Below are positions 1 through 7,447 of a stretch of DNA of 16,029 bases, in pieces (the stretch's first letter is position 1; each line of letters starts with the position of its first letter). The notes under the pieces were generated by a model. The model saw only the letters and a list, made by a program, of their open reading frames with translations, made no database searches and was not told where the DNA came from. The position numbers were made by a program, and so were the translations under genes. The stretch is from JAVVRI01 sp036654795 (GTDB lineage Bacteria > Bacteroidota > Bacteroidia > Bacteroidales > Tannerellaceae), in contig JAVVRI010000068.1 in NCBI GenBank assembly GCA_036654795.1, forward strand, positions 1-16,029, given 5' to 3'.

Positions 1-44
1 GTTCTTTAAGCGAATCACCTATGTTCTTTAAGCGAATCACCTAT
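1..44. repeat. 22-bp perfect tandem repeat, two copies
   Basis: Positions 1-22 and 23-44 are identical, and the next three bases (GTT) begin a third copy that then diverges. The window edge cuts the array on the left, so the true copy number is unknown. The unit has no internal palindrome and I see no gene in it. It is a minisatellite-like repeat of unknown role. Confidence 0.9.
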
Positions 45-242
45 GTTATCTTTTATGGTGCTCGTGAAAGCACCTCCTTATTACACGTTTCACCGTAATC
101 TGCAGTTCGTCACGATGTTATGACTGTGAAAGGAGATTCGGATATTTCTATTTCTTCCGAATAGGGAAACTATATGGCTAAATACCGCTGCTCATCCACC
201 GGGAAAATCGGCTGACCCCTTATCTTGTGTTTTGTGGAACAT
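45..242. other. non-coding region downstream of the tRNA gene
   Basis: No convincing ORF is present. Two small inverted repeats are visible: 57-74 (GGTGCT, 6-nt loop, AGCACC) and 136-162 (ATTCGGA, 13-nt loop, TCCGAAT). Neither has a T-tract that would make it a clear terminator. They may belong to a gene to the left of the window. I see nothing else here. Confidence 0.5.
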
Positions 243-280
243 AAAAAAAGCACCTACAGGTGGAAGCCTCGTAGATGCTT
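243..280 (-). terminator. intrinsic terminator of the tRNA gene
   Basis: Read on the minus strand, AGCATCTAC pairs with GTAGGTGCT (9 bp with one G:U) around a 13-nt loop. It is followed directly by seven T residues (plus-strand A243-A249). It lies 13 bp beyond the 3' end of the tRNA and fits a Rho-independent terminator for that transcript. Confidence 0.85.
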
Positions 281-292
281 TAGTATTGAGAG

Positions 293-366
293 TAGCGAGA
301 GCCGGGGATGATCCGGCGACCTCATGATTATGAATCATGCGCTCTAACCAACTGAGCTATCTCGCC
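293..366 (-). tRNA. tRNA with anticodon CAT (elongator Met, or Ile2)
   Basis: The minus strand folds into a 74-nt cloverleaf. The acceptor is GGCGAGA/TCTCGCT (with G1:U72) and the D-arm is GCTC..GAGC. The anticodon stem is CATGA/TCATG with loop TTCATAA, so the anticodon is CAT. The T-stem is GCCGG/CCGGC, and CCA is not encoded. The anticodon stem lacks the three consecutive G:C pairs of initiator tRNA and position 1 pairs with 72, so this is an elongator Met tRNA or the tRNA-Ile2 whose C34 is modified to lysidine. I cannot separate these two by eye. The T-loop reads ATCATCC rather than the usual TTCRANY, so the conserved T54/A58 pair appears as A54/T58. Confidence 0.92.
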
Positions 367-387
367 ATCATTTCTGATTTGATGGTG

Positions 388-418
388 CAAAAGTATAGGT
401 ATTTTTTGTATTACGCAA
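388..418 (-). promoter_or_regulatory. Bacteroidetes-type promoter of the tRNA gene
   Basis: On the minus strand TACTTTTG (388-395) is a perfect -7 box TAnnTTTG. It is preceded at 20 bp by TTG (416-418), a partial -33 TTTG box. Transcription would start near position 380, about 14 bp before the tRNA 5' end, which fits a tRNA promoter. Confidence 0.7.
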
Positions 419-554
419 CACTTTGTGCAAAAAGTTTTCTCCTATTTCCTATTCTTTTATCTTAAGAAGCTAAGCCAGAGAACTTTTTTAGCCGGAAGAA
501 TTAGCATTTTTCATTTTTATTGCCTATCTTGCTGCGCATTAAACAGAATGAGTC

Positions 555-938
555 ATGAAAAAAGAGAAGTTTCATATCGAATACATTTTCGATACAGTAT
601 CGCAAAGAAGTTTGTGGAAACATTTGACGACTTCCTCCGGACTTTCCTCTTGGTTCGCGCAAGAGGTGACAATCAACGAACGAACTTATACTTTTAGGTG
701 GGAGAAGGATGAGCAGCAGGCAAACGTGCTGGCGCAGAAGTACGAATCGAGTATACGTTATCAATGGACGGACGAAGAGGATCCGAATGCCTATTTTGAA
801 TTTATAATCCATCGTATCGAACTTACCGGGAGTACGGCGTTGGAGATTACGGACTTTGCTGAGCCGGGTGATAAAGCAGACGCCATTAATTTATGGGACA
901 CGCAAGTAGATGAATTGAAACGTACATTGGGCATTTAG
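555..938 (+). CDS. START/AHSA1-like (SRPBCC-fold) domain protein
   Basis: A 127-residue soluble protein without signal peptide or membrane segment. It has the pattern of small START-like/AHSA1 helix-grip proteins found in Bacteroidetes: an N-terminal beta strand (FHIEYIF), a helix ending in GLSSWFA (residues 29-35), alternating strands (YTFRWE, SIRYQW, YFEFII, TALEIT), and a long C-terminal helix (NLWDTQVDELKRTLG). Members of this fold bind hydrophobic ligands, but no ligand or reaction is known for this one. The ATG at 555 is the only sensible start, and another ATG seven bases upstream is out of frame. A TATCTTG at 525-531 may be a degenerate -7 box. The next gene starts 72 bp downstream on the same strand but has its own promoter-like sequence. 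I recognise the family, not the function. Confidence 0.75.
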   Translation: MKKEKFHIEYIFDTVSQRSLWKHLTTSSGLSSWFAQEVTINERTYTFRWEKDEQQANVLAQKYESSIRYQWTDEEDPNAYFEFIIHRIELTGSTALEITDFAEPGDKADAINLWDTQVDELKRTLGI

Positions 939-946
939 GTTAGTTT

Positions 947-981
947 TGTAAAAAACCGTGGGGTTTGTATCGTTTTTTACA
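947..981. repeat. 10-bp inverted repeat between the START-like gene and the permease gene
   Basis: TGTAAAAAAC (947-956) and GTTTTTTACA (972-981) are exact reverse complements with a 15-nt spacer. An internal AAACC..GGTTT hairpin is nested at the left side. It could act as a terminator for the START-like gene, although the T-run is inside the stem. It also touches the -7 box of the next promoter, so it could be an operator. Confidence 0.45.
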
Positions 982-990
982 TTACTTTTG
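964..990 (+). promoter_or_regulatory. putative promoter of the LptF/LptG-type permease gene
   Basis: TACTTTTG at 983-990 matches the Bacteroidetes -7 box TAnnTTTG perfectly. A TTTG at 964-967 is the nearest -33 candidate, but the spacing is 15 bp instead of about 19, so the -33 assignment is weak. The start codon at 1011 would follow a leader of about 15 nt. Confidence 0.4.
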
Positions 991-1010
991 TCCCTTCAAG
1001 CGTATAGGCA

Positions 1011-2972
1011 ATGTTGAGAATAAAACGATTATATACATTTATGTTGCAGACCTTCCTGCCGTTGTTTTTAATGACATTCGGCATTTGTCTGTTTATTGTA
1101 CTGATGCAGTTCGTCTGGAGGTATATTGACGACATGGTGGGGAAGGGGCTTGGCATCCCCATATTGGCAGAAATGCTGATGTATGCCGCTCTTTTTGTGG
1201 TGCCAATGGCGTTGCCTTTGGCCATTTTGTTGGCTTCGTTGATGACGTTTGGTAATTTGGGCGAACGGTTGGAGTTGCTAGCCATTAAGTCTGCCGGTGT
1301 GTCGCTGATACACATTATGCGTCCGCTTATCTTGACCATTTTTTTGGTCTGTGTCGGCGCTTTCTTTTTCCAAAATAATGCTATGCCCGTTGTGCAAGTG
1401 AAGTTATATACTTTGCTATACTCCATGCGCCAAAAGTCGCCCGAGTTGGATATACCCGAAGGGGTGTTTTATAGCGAGATTACGGGCTTTAATGTCTACG
1501 TAAAGCATAAAGATAACGAGACCGGATTGTTGAGGGACATGATGATCTACGACTATTCGGAAGGTTTCAACAATGCGCGTGTGATTTTGGCTGATTCCGG
1601 ACGGTTGAAGACATCGGCCGACCAGCTTTTCCTCGTCCTTTCCCTCTTTAAAGGCGAGTCTTTCGAGAATCTGAAAAACCAGAGTGGTACTGCGCAAGCC
1701 AGTACCGCTGTGCCTTATCGACGCGAAACGTTTACAACCAAAGATATTCTTATTGAGTTTGATGCCAATTTTACCCGTACGGACGAGTCTTTTATGCAGA
1801 ATCAGTACATGGGGAAGAACTTGGTAGATCTGCAAACCTCCATCGACTCGATGAGCGTACGACTGGACAGCATAAAGAGCGAGAATGCACTGAATATTTA
1901 TAATTTTTCCTATCGCAAATCGTTTAGCGACCGATTGGAAAACAAGCCTATTGAGCGTGTAGCCGGCTCAGAGGCTAGTGGTGATCAGCGCGCACAAGCT
2001 GCCCCTATCCGGCCGAGACAGATGCCTCCACCTCAGCAGGTACTTAATTATGACAGCCTTTTTCAGGCCGAATCGGCTAGCAGTAAGGCTTCTCTTTTGG
2101 CACGTGCCAAAAGCTCCATTGAGAATGTGCGGTCTGACTATTATTTTAAGGCTGCCACTGTTGGCGATGAGGCCGGCCGCGTACGTCGCCACCTGACCGA
2201 ATGGCACAAGAAGTTTACCCTCTCCTTTGCTTGTCTTGTGTTCTTTTTTATTGGTGCGCCACTGGGTGCCATTATCCGTAAAGGAGGACTGGGTATGCCG
2301 GTGGTTATCTCTGTCATTCTGTTTATTTTCTACTATATAATCGACAATATTGGTTTTAAAATGGCGCGCGACGGGATGTGGGAGGCTTGGCAAGGAATGT
2401 GGCTTAGTTCCGCAATACTTACGCCTCTGGGTGTATTCCTGACCTACAAGGCGGTGAACGACTCCGTGATTCTTAATGCAGACACTTATCTTAATGCGCT
2501 GAAGAATTTGATAGGCAAGCGTTCCGGACGTAAGATTGAGAAGAAAGAAATGATCATCTTTGCTCCCGACTATGTGGCTTTGGCTCCTCGCCTGAACCGA
2601 TTGGCTGCTGATTGTGGAGACTACCTCACCGTGCAGAAACGCTGGCAAAACTACATCTCCTTCTGGCGTAACGGAGGTAAAGATCCGATTGCTGAGCGGA
2701 TCGCTAATGAGATGGAAGCAATCATCATTGAATTGAACAATTCAGATCAGAATTTACTGCTTAATAAGTTGATGGACTATCCTGTCATTGACGGGTATAG
2801 CCAGCTGACGGCCGGACTGAATAAAAAGAGCGGACTCATATTGGGCTTGATCTTTCCTTTGGGCTTGCCTGTTTACTTTCTGTCTACCTACCAGCGCAAA
2901 TTGTTGCGCCACGATGTGCGTGTCATCCAAAAGGTGAGCAACGAACTTCACGATATTATTACCGGCTATTAA
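1011..2972 (+). CDS. YjgP/YjgQ (LptF/LptG) family permease, long Bacteroidetes form
   Basis: A 653-residue inner-membrane protein of the LptF/LptG family, the permease subunits that with LptB extract lipopolysaccharide from the inner membrane and pass it to the periplasmic bridge. Hydrophobic segments lie near residues 13-35, 51-80 and 100-120. A large extracytoplasmic domain follows (about 125-400), then three more segments (about 401-421, 429-450, 459-480). This matches the family plan of three plus three helices flanking a beta-jellyroll. The E. coli proteins have about 360 residues. This one carries a low-complexity Pro/Gln/Ala/Ser insert around residues 318-345 and a C-terminal extension of about 170 residues with a further hydrophobic stretch at 607-625. 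Whether it acts as LptF, LptG or both cannot be told here. The ATG at 1011 gives a typical N-terminus (RIKRLYTFMLQTF). It is followed by ribBA after 108 bp, with no functional link apparent. Confidence 0.85.
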   Translation: MLRIKRLYTFMLQTFLPLFLMTFGICLFIVLMQFVWRYIDDMVGKGLGIPILAEMLMYAALFVVPMALPLAILLASLMTFGNLGERLELLAIKSAGVSLIHIMRPLILTIFLVCVGAFFFQNNAMPVVQVKLYTLLYSMRQKSPELDIPEGVFYSEITGFNVYVKHKDNETGLLRDMMIYDYSEGFNNARVILADSGRLKTSADQLFLVLSLFKGESFENLKNQSGTAQASTAVPYRRETFTTKDILIEFDANFTRTDESFMQNQYMGKNLVDLQTSIDSMSVRLDSIKSENALNIYNFSYRKSFSDRLENKPIERVAGSEASGDQRAQAAPIRPRQMPPPQQVLNYDSLFQAESASSKASLLARAKSSIENVRSDYYFKAATVGDEAGRVRRHLTEWHKKFTLSFACLVFFFIGAPLGAIIRKGGLGMPVVISVILFIFYYIIDNIGFKMARDGMWEAWQGMWLSSAILTPLGVFLTYKAVNDSVILNADTYLNALKNLIGKRSGRKIEKKEMIIFAPDYVALAPRLNRLAADCGDYLTVQKRWQNYISFWRNGGKDPIAERIANEMEAIIIELNNSDQNLLLNKLMDYPVIDGYSQLTAGLNKKSGLILGLIFPLGLPVYFLSTYQRKLLRHDVRVIQKVSNELHDIITGY

Positions 2973-3014
2973 CAATCGCTCGTTCAGAGAAGCATTTAGA
3001 GTAGTTTGACATTA

Positions 3015-3050
3015 AAATGTAGTGCACATATTAATATTTGCACTACATTT
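3015..3050. promoter_or_regulatory. 36-bp near-perfect palindrome overlapping the ribBA promoter
   Basis: AAATGTAGTGCA (3015-3026) is the exact reverse complement of TGCACTACATTT (3039-3050). The centre ATATTAATAT (3028-3037) is itself palindromic, so only the pair 3027/3038 fails to match over 36 bp. The right end forms TACATTTG (3044-3051), a perfect -7 box with a poor -33. It lies 30 bp upstream of the ribBA start. It could be a protein operator or an mRNA hairpin. I see no FMN riboswitch (RFN) conserved boxes. Confidence 0.7.
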
Positions 3051-3080
3051 GCTGACAGAAACTTAGAAATATTATACAAT

Positions 3081-4298
3081 ATGAGCGAGATTAGACTGAA
3101 CACCATCGAAGAAGCCATCGAAGACTTCCGCGAAGGTAAGTTTTTGATTGTTGTGGACGATGAAGATCGCGAAAATGAAGGCGACTTCATTATTGCTGCG
3201 GAGAAAATAACCCCTGATCATGTTAACTTTATGCTGACCTATGGCCGCGGTGTGCTTTGTGCACCTATCACTGAGGAACGCTGCAAGGAACTGGATCTAG
3301 ATATGCAGGTTACTAATAATACCTCTACGTTGGAAACTCCCTTCACCATTACGGTGGATAAGTTGGGCGGCGGATGCACCACCGGTGTATCCATGTACGA
3401 CCGTGCCGAAACCATCCGTGCGCTGGCCAATCCTGAAACAAAACCGACTGATTTGGGTCGTCCCGGCCACGTTAATCCACTTCGCGCCCGTTCACGTGGT
3501 GTGTTGCGCCGTTCCGGACATACGGAAGCAACTGTAGACATGGCGCGCCTTTCCGGCCTTTATCCTGCCGGCGCGCTGATTGAAATTATCAATCCTGACG
3601 GTACAATGGCGCGCCTTCCGCAATTGTGGGAAGTAGCCCAAAAGTTCGATATTAAGCTCATTTGCATCAAAGACCTGATAGCCTACCGCCTGCGTACGGA
3701 ATCGATCGTGGAGCAAGGGGTGGAGGTAGACATGCCGACCGAATACGGTCACTTCCGCTTAATTCCTTTCCGCCAGAAAAGTAACGGACTGGAGCATATC
3801 GCCCTAATTAAAGGCGAATTTACGAAAGACGAAGCTGTGCTGATACGCGTACATTCTTCTTGCTCAACAGGAGATATTTTTGGCTCTATGCGCTGCGAAT
3901 GCGGAGAGCAACTCCATAAATCCATGCGAATGATTGAAAACGAAGGAAAAGGCGTTATCATTTATCTGAACCAGGAAGGACGTGGCATTGGTCTGATGGA
4001 CAAAATGAAAGCTTACAAACTACAGGAAAACGGTCTTGATACTGTGGAGGCAAATTTGCACCTCGGTCACAAGGCTGACGAGCGTGATTATGGCGTAGGG
4101 GCACAGATACTTCGTCATTTGGGCGTACATAAAATGCGTCTGATCACCAACAATCCTGTGAAGCGTGTCGGCCTCGAAGCTTATGGTCTCGAAGTGGTGG
4201 AAAACGTGCCTATCGAAGTGACGCCCAATAGCTATAATGAATTCTACCTCAAAACGAAAAAAGAGCGTATGGGGCATCTCTTGCATAATATCAAGTAA
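3081..4298 (+). CDS. ribBA: bifunctional DHBP synthase / GTP cyclohydrolase II (riboflavin synthesis)
   Basis: A 405-residue cytoplasmic fusion enzyme that starts both branches of riboflavin synthesis. Residues 1 to about 205 are 3,4-dihydroxy-2-butanone-4-phosphate synthase (ribulose 5-phosphate to DHBP plus formate), with the acidic motif DDEDRENEGD (26-35) and GHTEA (146-150). Residues from about 210 are GTP cyclohydrolase II, with zinc ligands C261, C272 and C274 (SCSTGDIFGSMRCECGE), NQEGRGIGL (297-305), and the catalytic region DERDYG, where D333 and R335 correspond to the Asp/Arg pair of E. coli RibA. The frame is open upstream to 3006, but MSEIRLNTIEEAI at 3081 is the family N-terminus, and the upstream part would run through the palindrome. 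Both domains appear complete. The aminotransferase gene follows after 20 bp and is probably co-transcribed. Confidence 0.95.
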   Translation: MSEIRLNTIEEAIEDFREGKFLIVVDDEDRENEGDFIIAAEKITPDHVNFMLTYGRGVLCAPITEERCKELDLDMQVTNNTSTLETPFTITVDKLGGGCTTGVSMYDRAETIRALANPETKPTDLGRPGHVNPLRARSRGVLRRSGHTEATVDMARLSGLYPAGALIEIINPDGTMARLPQLWEVAQKFDIKLICIKDLIAYRLRTESIVEQGVEVDMPTEYGHFRLIPFRQKSNGLEHIALIKGEFTKDEAVLIRVHSSCSTGDIFGSMRCECGEQLHKSMRMIENEGKGVIIYLNQEGRGIGLMDKMKAYKLQENGLDTVEANLHLGHKADERDYGVGAQILRHLGVHKMRLITNNPVKRVGLEAYGLEVVENVPIEVTPNSYNEFYLKTKKERMGHLLHNIK

Positions 4299-4318
4299 CA
4301 ATAAAACATATTTGTATC

Positions 4319-5512
4319 ATGACACAAGTTTCAGACCGTTTAGCTAGCTTATCGCCTTCGGAAACACTAGCAATGTCGCAAAAAAGTAATGAGCTCAAGG
4401 CTCAAGGTGTTGATGTAATAAACCTTAGCGTGGGTGAACCCGATTTCTTCACGCCGGATCATATTAAAGCTGCCGCCAAAAAAGCGATAGATGATAACTT
4501 CTCGTTCTACTCCCCCGTCCCCGGATATATGGATCTGCGCAAGGCCATTGTTGAGAAGTTGAAAAGAGAAAATAATCTGGACTATACGACGGACCAGATC
4601 ATCGTATCCGGTGGTGCTAAGCAATCTGTATGTAACACTTTGTTGAGTATTATTGGCCCCGGTGACGAAGTAATCGTTCCTGCTCCTTATTGGGTTAGCT
4701 ATGTAGAAATGGTAAAACTGGCTGAAGGTACAAACGTAATCATAACTGCCGGCATTGATCAAGATTTTAAAATTACCCCTGCCCAGTTGGAAGCTGCCAT
4801 TACGCCGAAAACGAAGGCGCTGATCCTTTGCTCACCATCCAATCCGACTGGTAGCGTTTACAGTCAAGAGGAGTTGAGAGGACTGGCCGAAGTGATCGAA
4901 AAACATCCGAATATCATTGTTTTGGCCGATGAAATATACGAACACATCAATTATATAGGCGCGCACCAGAGCATTGCTCAGTTTGCTGCTATCAAGGATC
5001 GTGTGGTTGTGATCAATGGCGTGTCGAAAGCGTATGCCATGACCGGCTGGCGTATTGGCTTTATTGCCGCTCCGGTATGGATTGCTAAGGCTTGCAATAA
5101 GTTGCAAGGACAATATACCTCTGGTGCAAGTTCTATTGCTCAGAAGGCTTCTGTAGCTGCTTTCTCAGGCGATCAAAGTTGTGTAGGCGAGATGCGTGCC
5201 GCATTCCTTCGCCGTCGTAACCTAGTTGTTGACCTTTGCAAAGATATCCCGGGCATTGAGATGAACGTACCGCAAGGTGCTTTTTACCTCTTCCCCAAAG
5301 TGGATTCATACTATGGAAAGAGTGCAGACGGTCGTAAGATTAATAATGCTGGCGATTTGGCCATGTATCTTCTTGAAGTAGGCCACGTAGCCACTGTCGG
5401 TGGTGCTGCCTTTGGCGCTCCTGAATGTTTGCGTTTCTCTTATGCTACTTCCGATGAGAACTTGGTGGAAGCCATCAAACGCATCAAAACAGCTTTGGCT
5501 GCTCTGAAATAG
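4319..5512 (+). CDS. class I PLP-dependent aminotransferase (aspartate aminotransferase-like)
   Basis: A 397-residue cytoplasmic pyridoxal-phosphate enzyme of the aspartate aminotransferase I-gamma (AspB-like) group, probably transferring amino groups between aspartate or a related amino acid and 2-oxoglutarate. Visible landmarks are INLSVGEPDF (34-43), SGGAKQ (97-102) for phosphate binding, SPSNPTG with N175, LADEIYEH with D204 and Y207, SKAYAMTGWRIG with the Schiff-base lysine K237 and R245, and a C-terminal LRFSYATS with the substrate carboxylate-binding Arg. Length is normal. The gene is 20 bp downstream of ribBA on the same strand and ends just before a strong terminator, so the two likely form an operon. 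Substrate preference cannot be fixed from sequence, hence no gene symbol. Confidence 0.9.
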   Translation: MTQVSDRLASLSPSETLAMSQKSNELKAQGVDVINLSVGEPDFFTPDHIKAAAKKAIDDNFSFYSPVPGYMDLRKAIVEKLKRENNLDYTTDQIIVSGGAKQSVCNTLLSIIGPGDEVIVPAPYWVSYVEMVKLAEGTNVIITAGIDQDFKITPAQLEAAITPKTKALILCSPSNPTGSVYSQEELRGLAEVIEKHPNIIVLADEIYEHINYIGAHQSIAQFAAIKDRVVVINGVSKAYAMTGWRIGFIAAPVWIAKACNKLQGQYTSGASSIAQKASVAAFSGDQSCVGEMRAAFLRRRNLVVDLCKDIPGIEMNVPQGAFYLFPKVDSYYGKSADGRKINNAGDLAMYLLEVGHVATVGGAAFGAPECLRFSYATSDENLVEAIKRIKTALAALK

Positions 5513-5536
5513 TTTCAGGGATACGTATTAAAACAT

Positions 5537-5575
5537 AAAAAAGGCTGCCTCGGATTTAACTCCGGGCAGCCTTTT
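5537..5575. terminator. bidirectional intrinsic terminator between the aminotransferase gene and tsf
   Basis: GGCTGCC (5543-5549) pairs with GGCAGCC (5565-5571), and CGGA with TCCG continues the stem around a TTTAAC loop with one bulged T. Six A residues on the left and four T residues on the right let it work on both strands. It serves the convergent aminotransferase (+) and tsf (-) transcripts. Confidence 0.92.
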
Positions 5576-5599
5576 CTGCTATCGTGAACAAATCAGAAA

Positions 5600-6427
5600 T
5601 CAGTCAACATTCAGCGTAATACGTTTGAATGAAAGGACAGTCAGTTCCTTGTTCTGCTGGTGCAGGTATTGTTCGACCGTGATCTTTGCATCTTTAACGA
5701 AATCCTGTTGCAACAACGTGTTTTCTTTATAGTATTTTTGCAACGCACCCTGAGCAATGCGGTCTAGCAAATTTTCAGGTTTGCCGGCCTCACGTGCCTT
5801 GTCGCGTGCAATTTCCATTTCAGTATCGATTACATGCTGTGCAACCTCGTCAGCGCGAACAGCCACCGGATTCATGGCAGCTACTTGCATAGCAGTATCG
5901 CGAGCTACCTGATGGTCTACGCCAGCCTTGTTAAAGGCAACGATAGTAGCCAGCTTGTTTCCCGGATGAATATAAGAAACTGTCGTTGCTCCATTTACGA
6001 ATTCATAGAACCCAAGTTCCATTTTTTCGCCTGTTACACCGATACGATCTGTAATATGTTCCTGTACAGCACGTCCGTCAGCCATTGGAGAAGAAAGAAG
6101 TGCCTCTATGTTAGCCGGTTTAAGGTTCATAGCCACGTTCAGAATATCTTGTGTTAAAGATATAAATTGTTCGTTTTTAGCCACGAAATCGGTTTCGCAC
6201 TTCAATGCAACTACCGCAGCAAATTCGCCACATTCCATTGCTAACACACAACCCTCAGCCGCTTCGCGGTCTGAACGTTTAGCGGCAACAGCCTGACCCT
6301 TTTTACGGATAATCTCCATTGCCTTATCGAAATCACTACCAGCTTCTTCCAAAGCCTTCTTGCAATCCATCATCCCAGCTCCGCTCATTTTGCGCAGGTG
6401 AGAAATATCAGCCATTGTAACTGCCAT
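5600..6427 (-). CDS. tsf: translation elongation factor Ts
   Basis: A 275-residue EF-Ts, the guanine nucleotide exchange factor that releases GDP from EF-Tu. The N-terminal UBA-like region has the family signature (LRKMSGAGMMDCKKAL, residues 11-26). The core carries CETDFVAKNEQF, with the TDFVAKN element at 79-85 that inserts beside the EF-Tu nucleotide site. It sits 27 bp after rpsB, the classical rpsB-tsf pair, and it is the last gene of the minus-strand ribosomal cluster. The C-terminus ends in a short basic segment (KRITLNVD). The ATG at 6427 is used. A second Met at residue 5 could also initiate. Confidence 0.97.
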   Translation of the reverse strand: MAVTMADISHLRKMSGAGMMDCKKALEEAGSDFDKAMEIIRKKGQAVAAKRSDREAAEGCVLAMECGEFAAVVALKCETDFVAKNEQFISLTQDILNVAMNLKPANIEALLSSPMADGRAVQEHITDRIGVTGEKMELGFYEFVNGATTVSYIHPGNKLATIVAFNKAGVDHQVARDTAMQVAAMNPVAVRADEVAQHVIDTEMEIARDKAREAGKPENLLDRIAQGALQKYYKENTLLQQDFVKDAKITVEQYLHQQNKELTVLSFKRITLNVD

Positions 6428-6454
6428 AATCTTTTTCTTTACAGGAATATATTA

Positions 6455-7306
6455 TTATTCTTCTATCTCTTTAGCGAACTTATCAATCACTTTAGCGTTC
6501 AACGCTTCGTCATCTTCTTTCTTCGTCCGTTCTTTTTTCACTGTTGCCTTAGCTTTGCGTTCTCTTTTGGGAGCTTCTTCTTCGCCTTCGCCAGCAGCGT
6601 CAGTGTCAATTTTCTCAGCCTTACGTTCTTGCAAACCTTCGTTCATAGCTTCGCAAATAGCGCTCATGATTACTTCTACAGATTTTGTAGCGTCATCATT
6701 AGCCGGAATTACGTAGTCGATGTTGTTAGGATCCGAGTTGGTGTCCACCATAGCAAATACGGGGATGCCCAAGCGGTTTGCTTCGCGCACTGCAATATGT
6801 TCTTTCATCACGTCGATAACGAACAAAGCAGAAGGCAGACGAGTCAGGTCAATGATAGAACCGAGTGTCTTTTCCAACTTAGCACGTTGACGCGTGATTT
6901 GAAGTTTTTCTCTTTTTGAAAGATTATCAAATGTACCGTCTTTTGTCATCTTATCAATCGTCGTCATCTTTTTGATGGCTTTACGGATAGTCGGGAAGTT
7001 GGTCAACAGACCACCCGGCCAGCGTTCGATCATGTAAGGCATACCTACAGAGGAGGCCTTATCAGCGACAACTTGTTTAGCTTGTTTTTTAGTAGCGACG
7101 AAAAGTACTTTTTTGCCGGCTTTCGCAAGCTGCTTCATTACTTCTGCTGCTTCGTCTACTTTAGCAACTGTTTTATATAAATCAATGATATGAATACCAT
7201 TGCGCTCCATGAAAATATAAGGAGCCATTGCGGGATTCCACTTTCTTTTTAAGTGTCCGAAGTGTACACCGGCTTCTAATAACTGATCAAAATTAACTCT
7301 TGACAT
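6455..7306 (-). CDS. rpsB: 30S ribosomal protein S2 with charged C-terminal tail
   Basis: A 283-residue S2 protein. The N-terminus VNFDQLLEAGVHFGHLKRKW and the segments KWNPAMAPYIF, IIDLTRLPSALFVID and IPVFAMVDTNSDPN are diagnostic of S2, which binds the platform and head junction of the 30S subunit and is needed for S1 docking. After about residue 225 there is a low-complexity tail of alternating acidic and basic residues (GEGEEEAPKRERKAK and onward) absent from the 241-residue E. coli protein. Such tails are common in Bacteroidetes S2. The gene is separated from rpsI by 141 bp, unlike the tight rplM-rpsI spacing, so it may have its own leader or promoter. It is followed by tsf after 27 bp. 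Confidence 0.97.
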   Translation of the reverse strand: MSRVNFDQLLEAGVHFGHLKRKWNPAMAPYIFMERNGIHIIDLYKTVAKVDEAAEVMKQLAKAGKKVLFVATKKQAKQVVADKASSVGMPYMIERWPGGLLTNFPTIRKAIKKMTTIDKMTKDGTFDNLSKREKLQITRQRAKLEKTLGSIIDLTRLPSALFVIDVMKEHIAVREANRLGIPVFAMVDTNSDPNNIDYVIPANDDATKSVEVIMSAICEAMNEGLQERKAEKIDTDAAGEGEEEAPKRERKAKATVKKERTKKEDDEALNAKVIDKFAKEIEE

Positions 7307-7447
7307 TGTTTTCTTTTTAAAATCGTTTACATTCTTGTGTTTAACTCAATCATCAGGTAGTCCTCCGGCATGTCCGCATGCAAAAGAAATCCTAACAATT
7401 TAGATACTAAACGCTTTGTCATGCTTGTAAGAGACTCACAATTAACA
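7307..7447 (-). other. 141-bp rpsI-rpsB spacer, possible S2 leader
   Basis: The spacer has no conserved ORF. Near its middle the minus strand forms the hairpin GCATG-CGGA-CATGC (7368-7381), followed by AGG-ACTA-CCT. The hairpin is roughly 60-75 nt upstream of the rpsB start. I did not find a convincing -33/-7 pair. Bacteria often control rpsB-tsf through S2 binding to its own leader, so this is a plausible place for such control, but no known leader motif could be matched. Confidence 0.3.

Noticed and set aside
1..44. Tandem repeat read as part of a CRISPR array
   Set aside because: The copies are directly adjacent without spacers and do not resemble the I-C repeat.
425..697. 90-codon frame overlapping the START-like gene
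   Set aside because: It is in a different frame, starts in the tRNA upstream region, and the START-like frame 555-938 has clear protein character.
3006..3080. Longer N-terminus for RibBA starting at 3006
   Set aside because: The extra 25 residues would be translated from the palindrome and promoter region, and the family N-terminus MSEIRLNTIEEAI begins at 3081.
6398..6919. 173-codon plus-strand frame opposite tsf/rpsB
   Set aside because: It is antisense to the charged tail of S2, and its Phe/Ser-rich composition is the mirror of the Lys/Glu codons.
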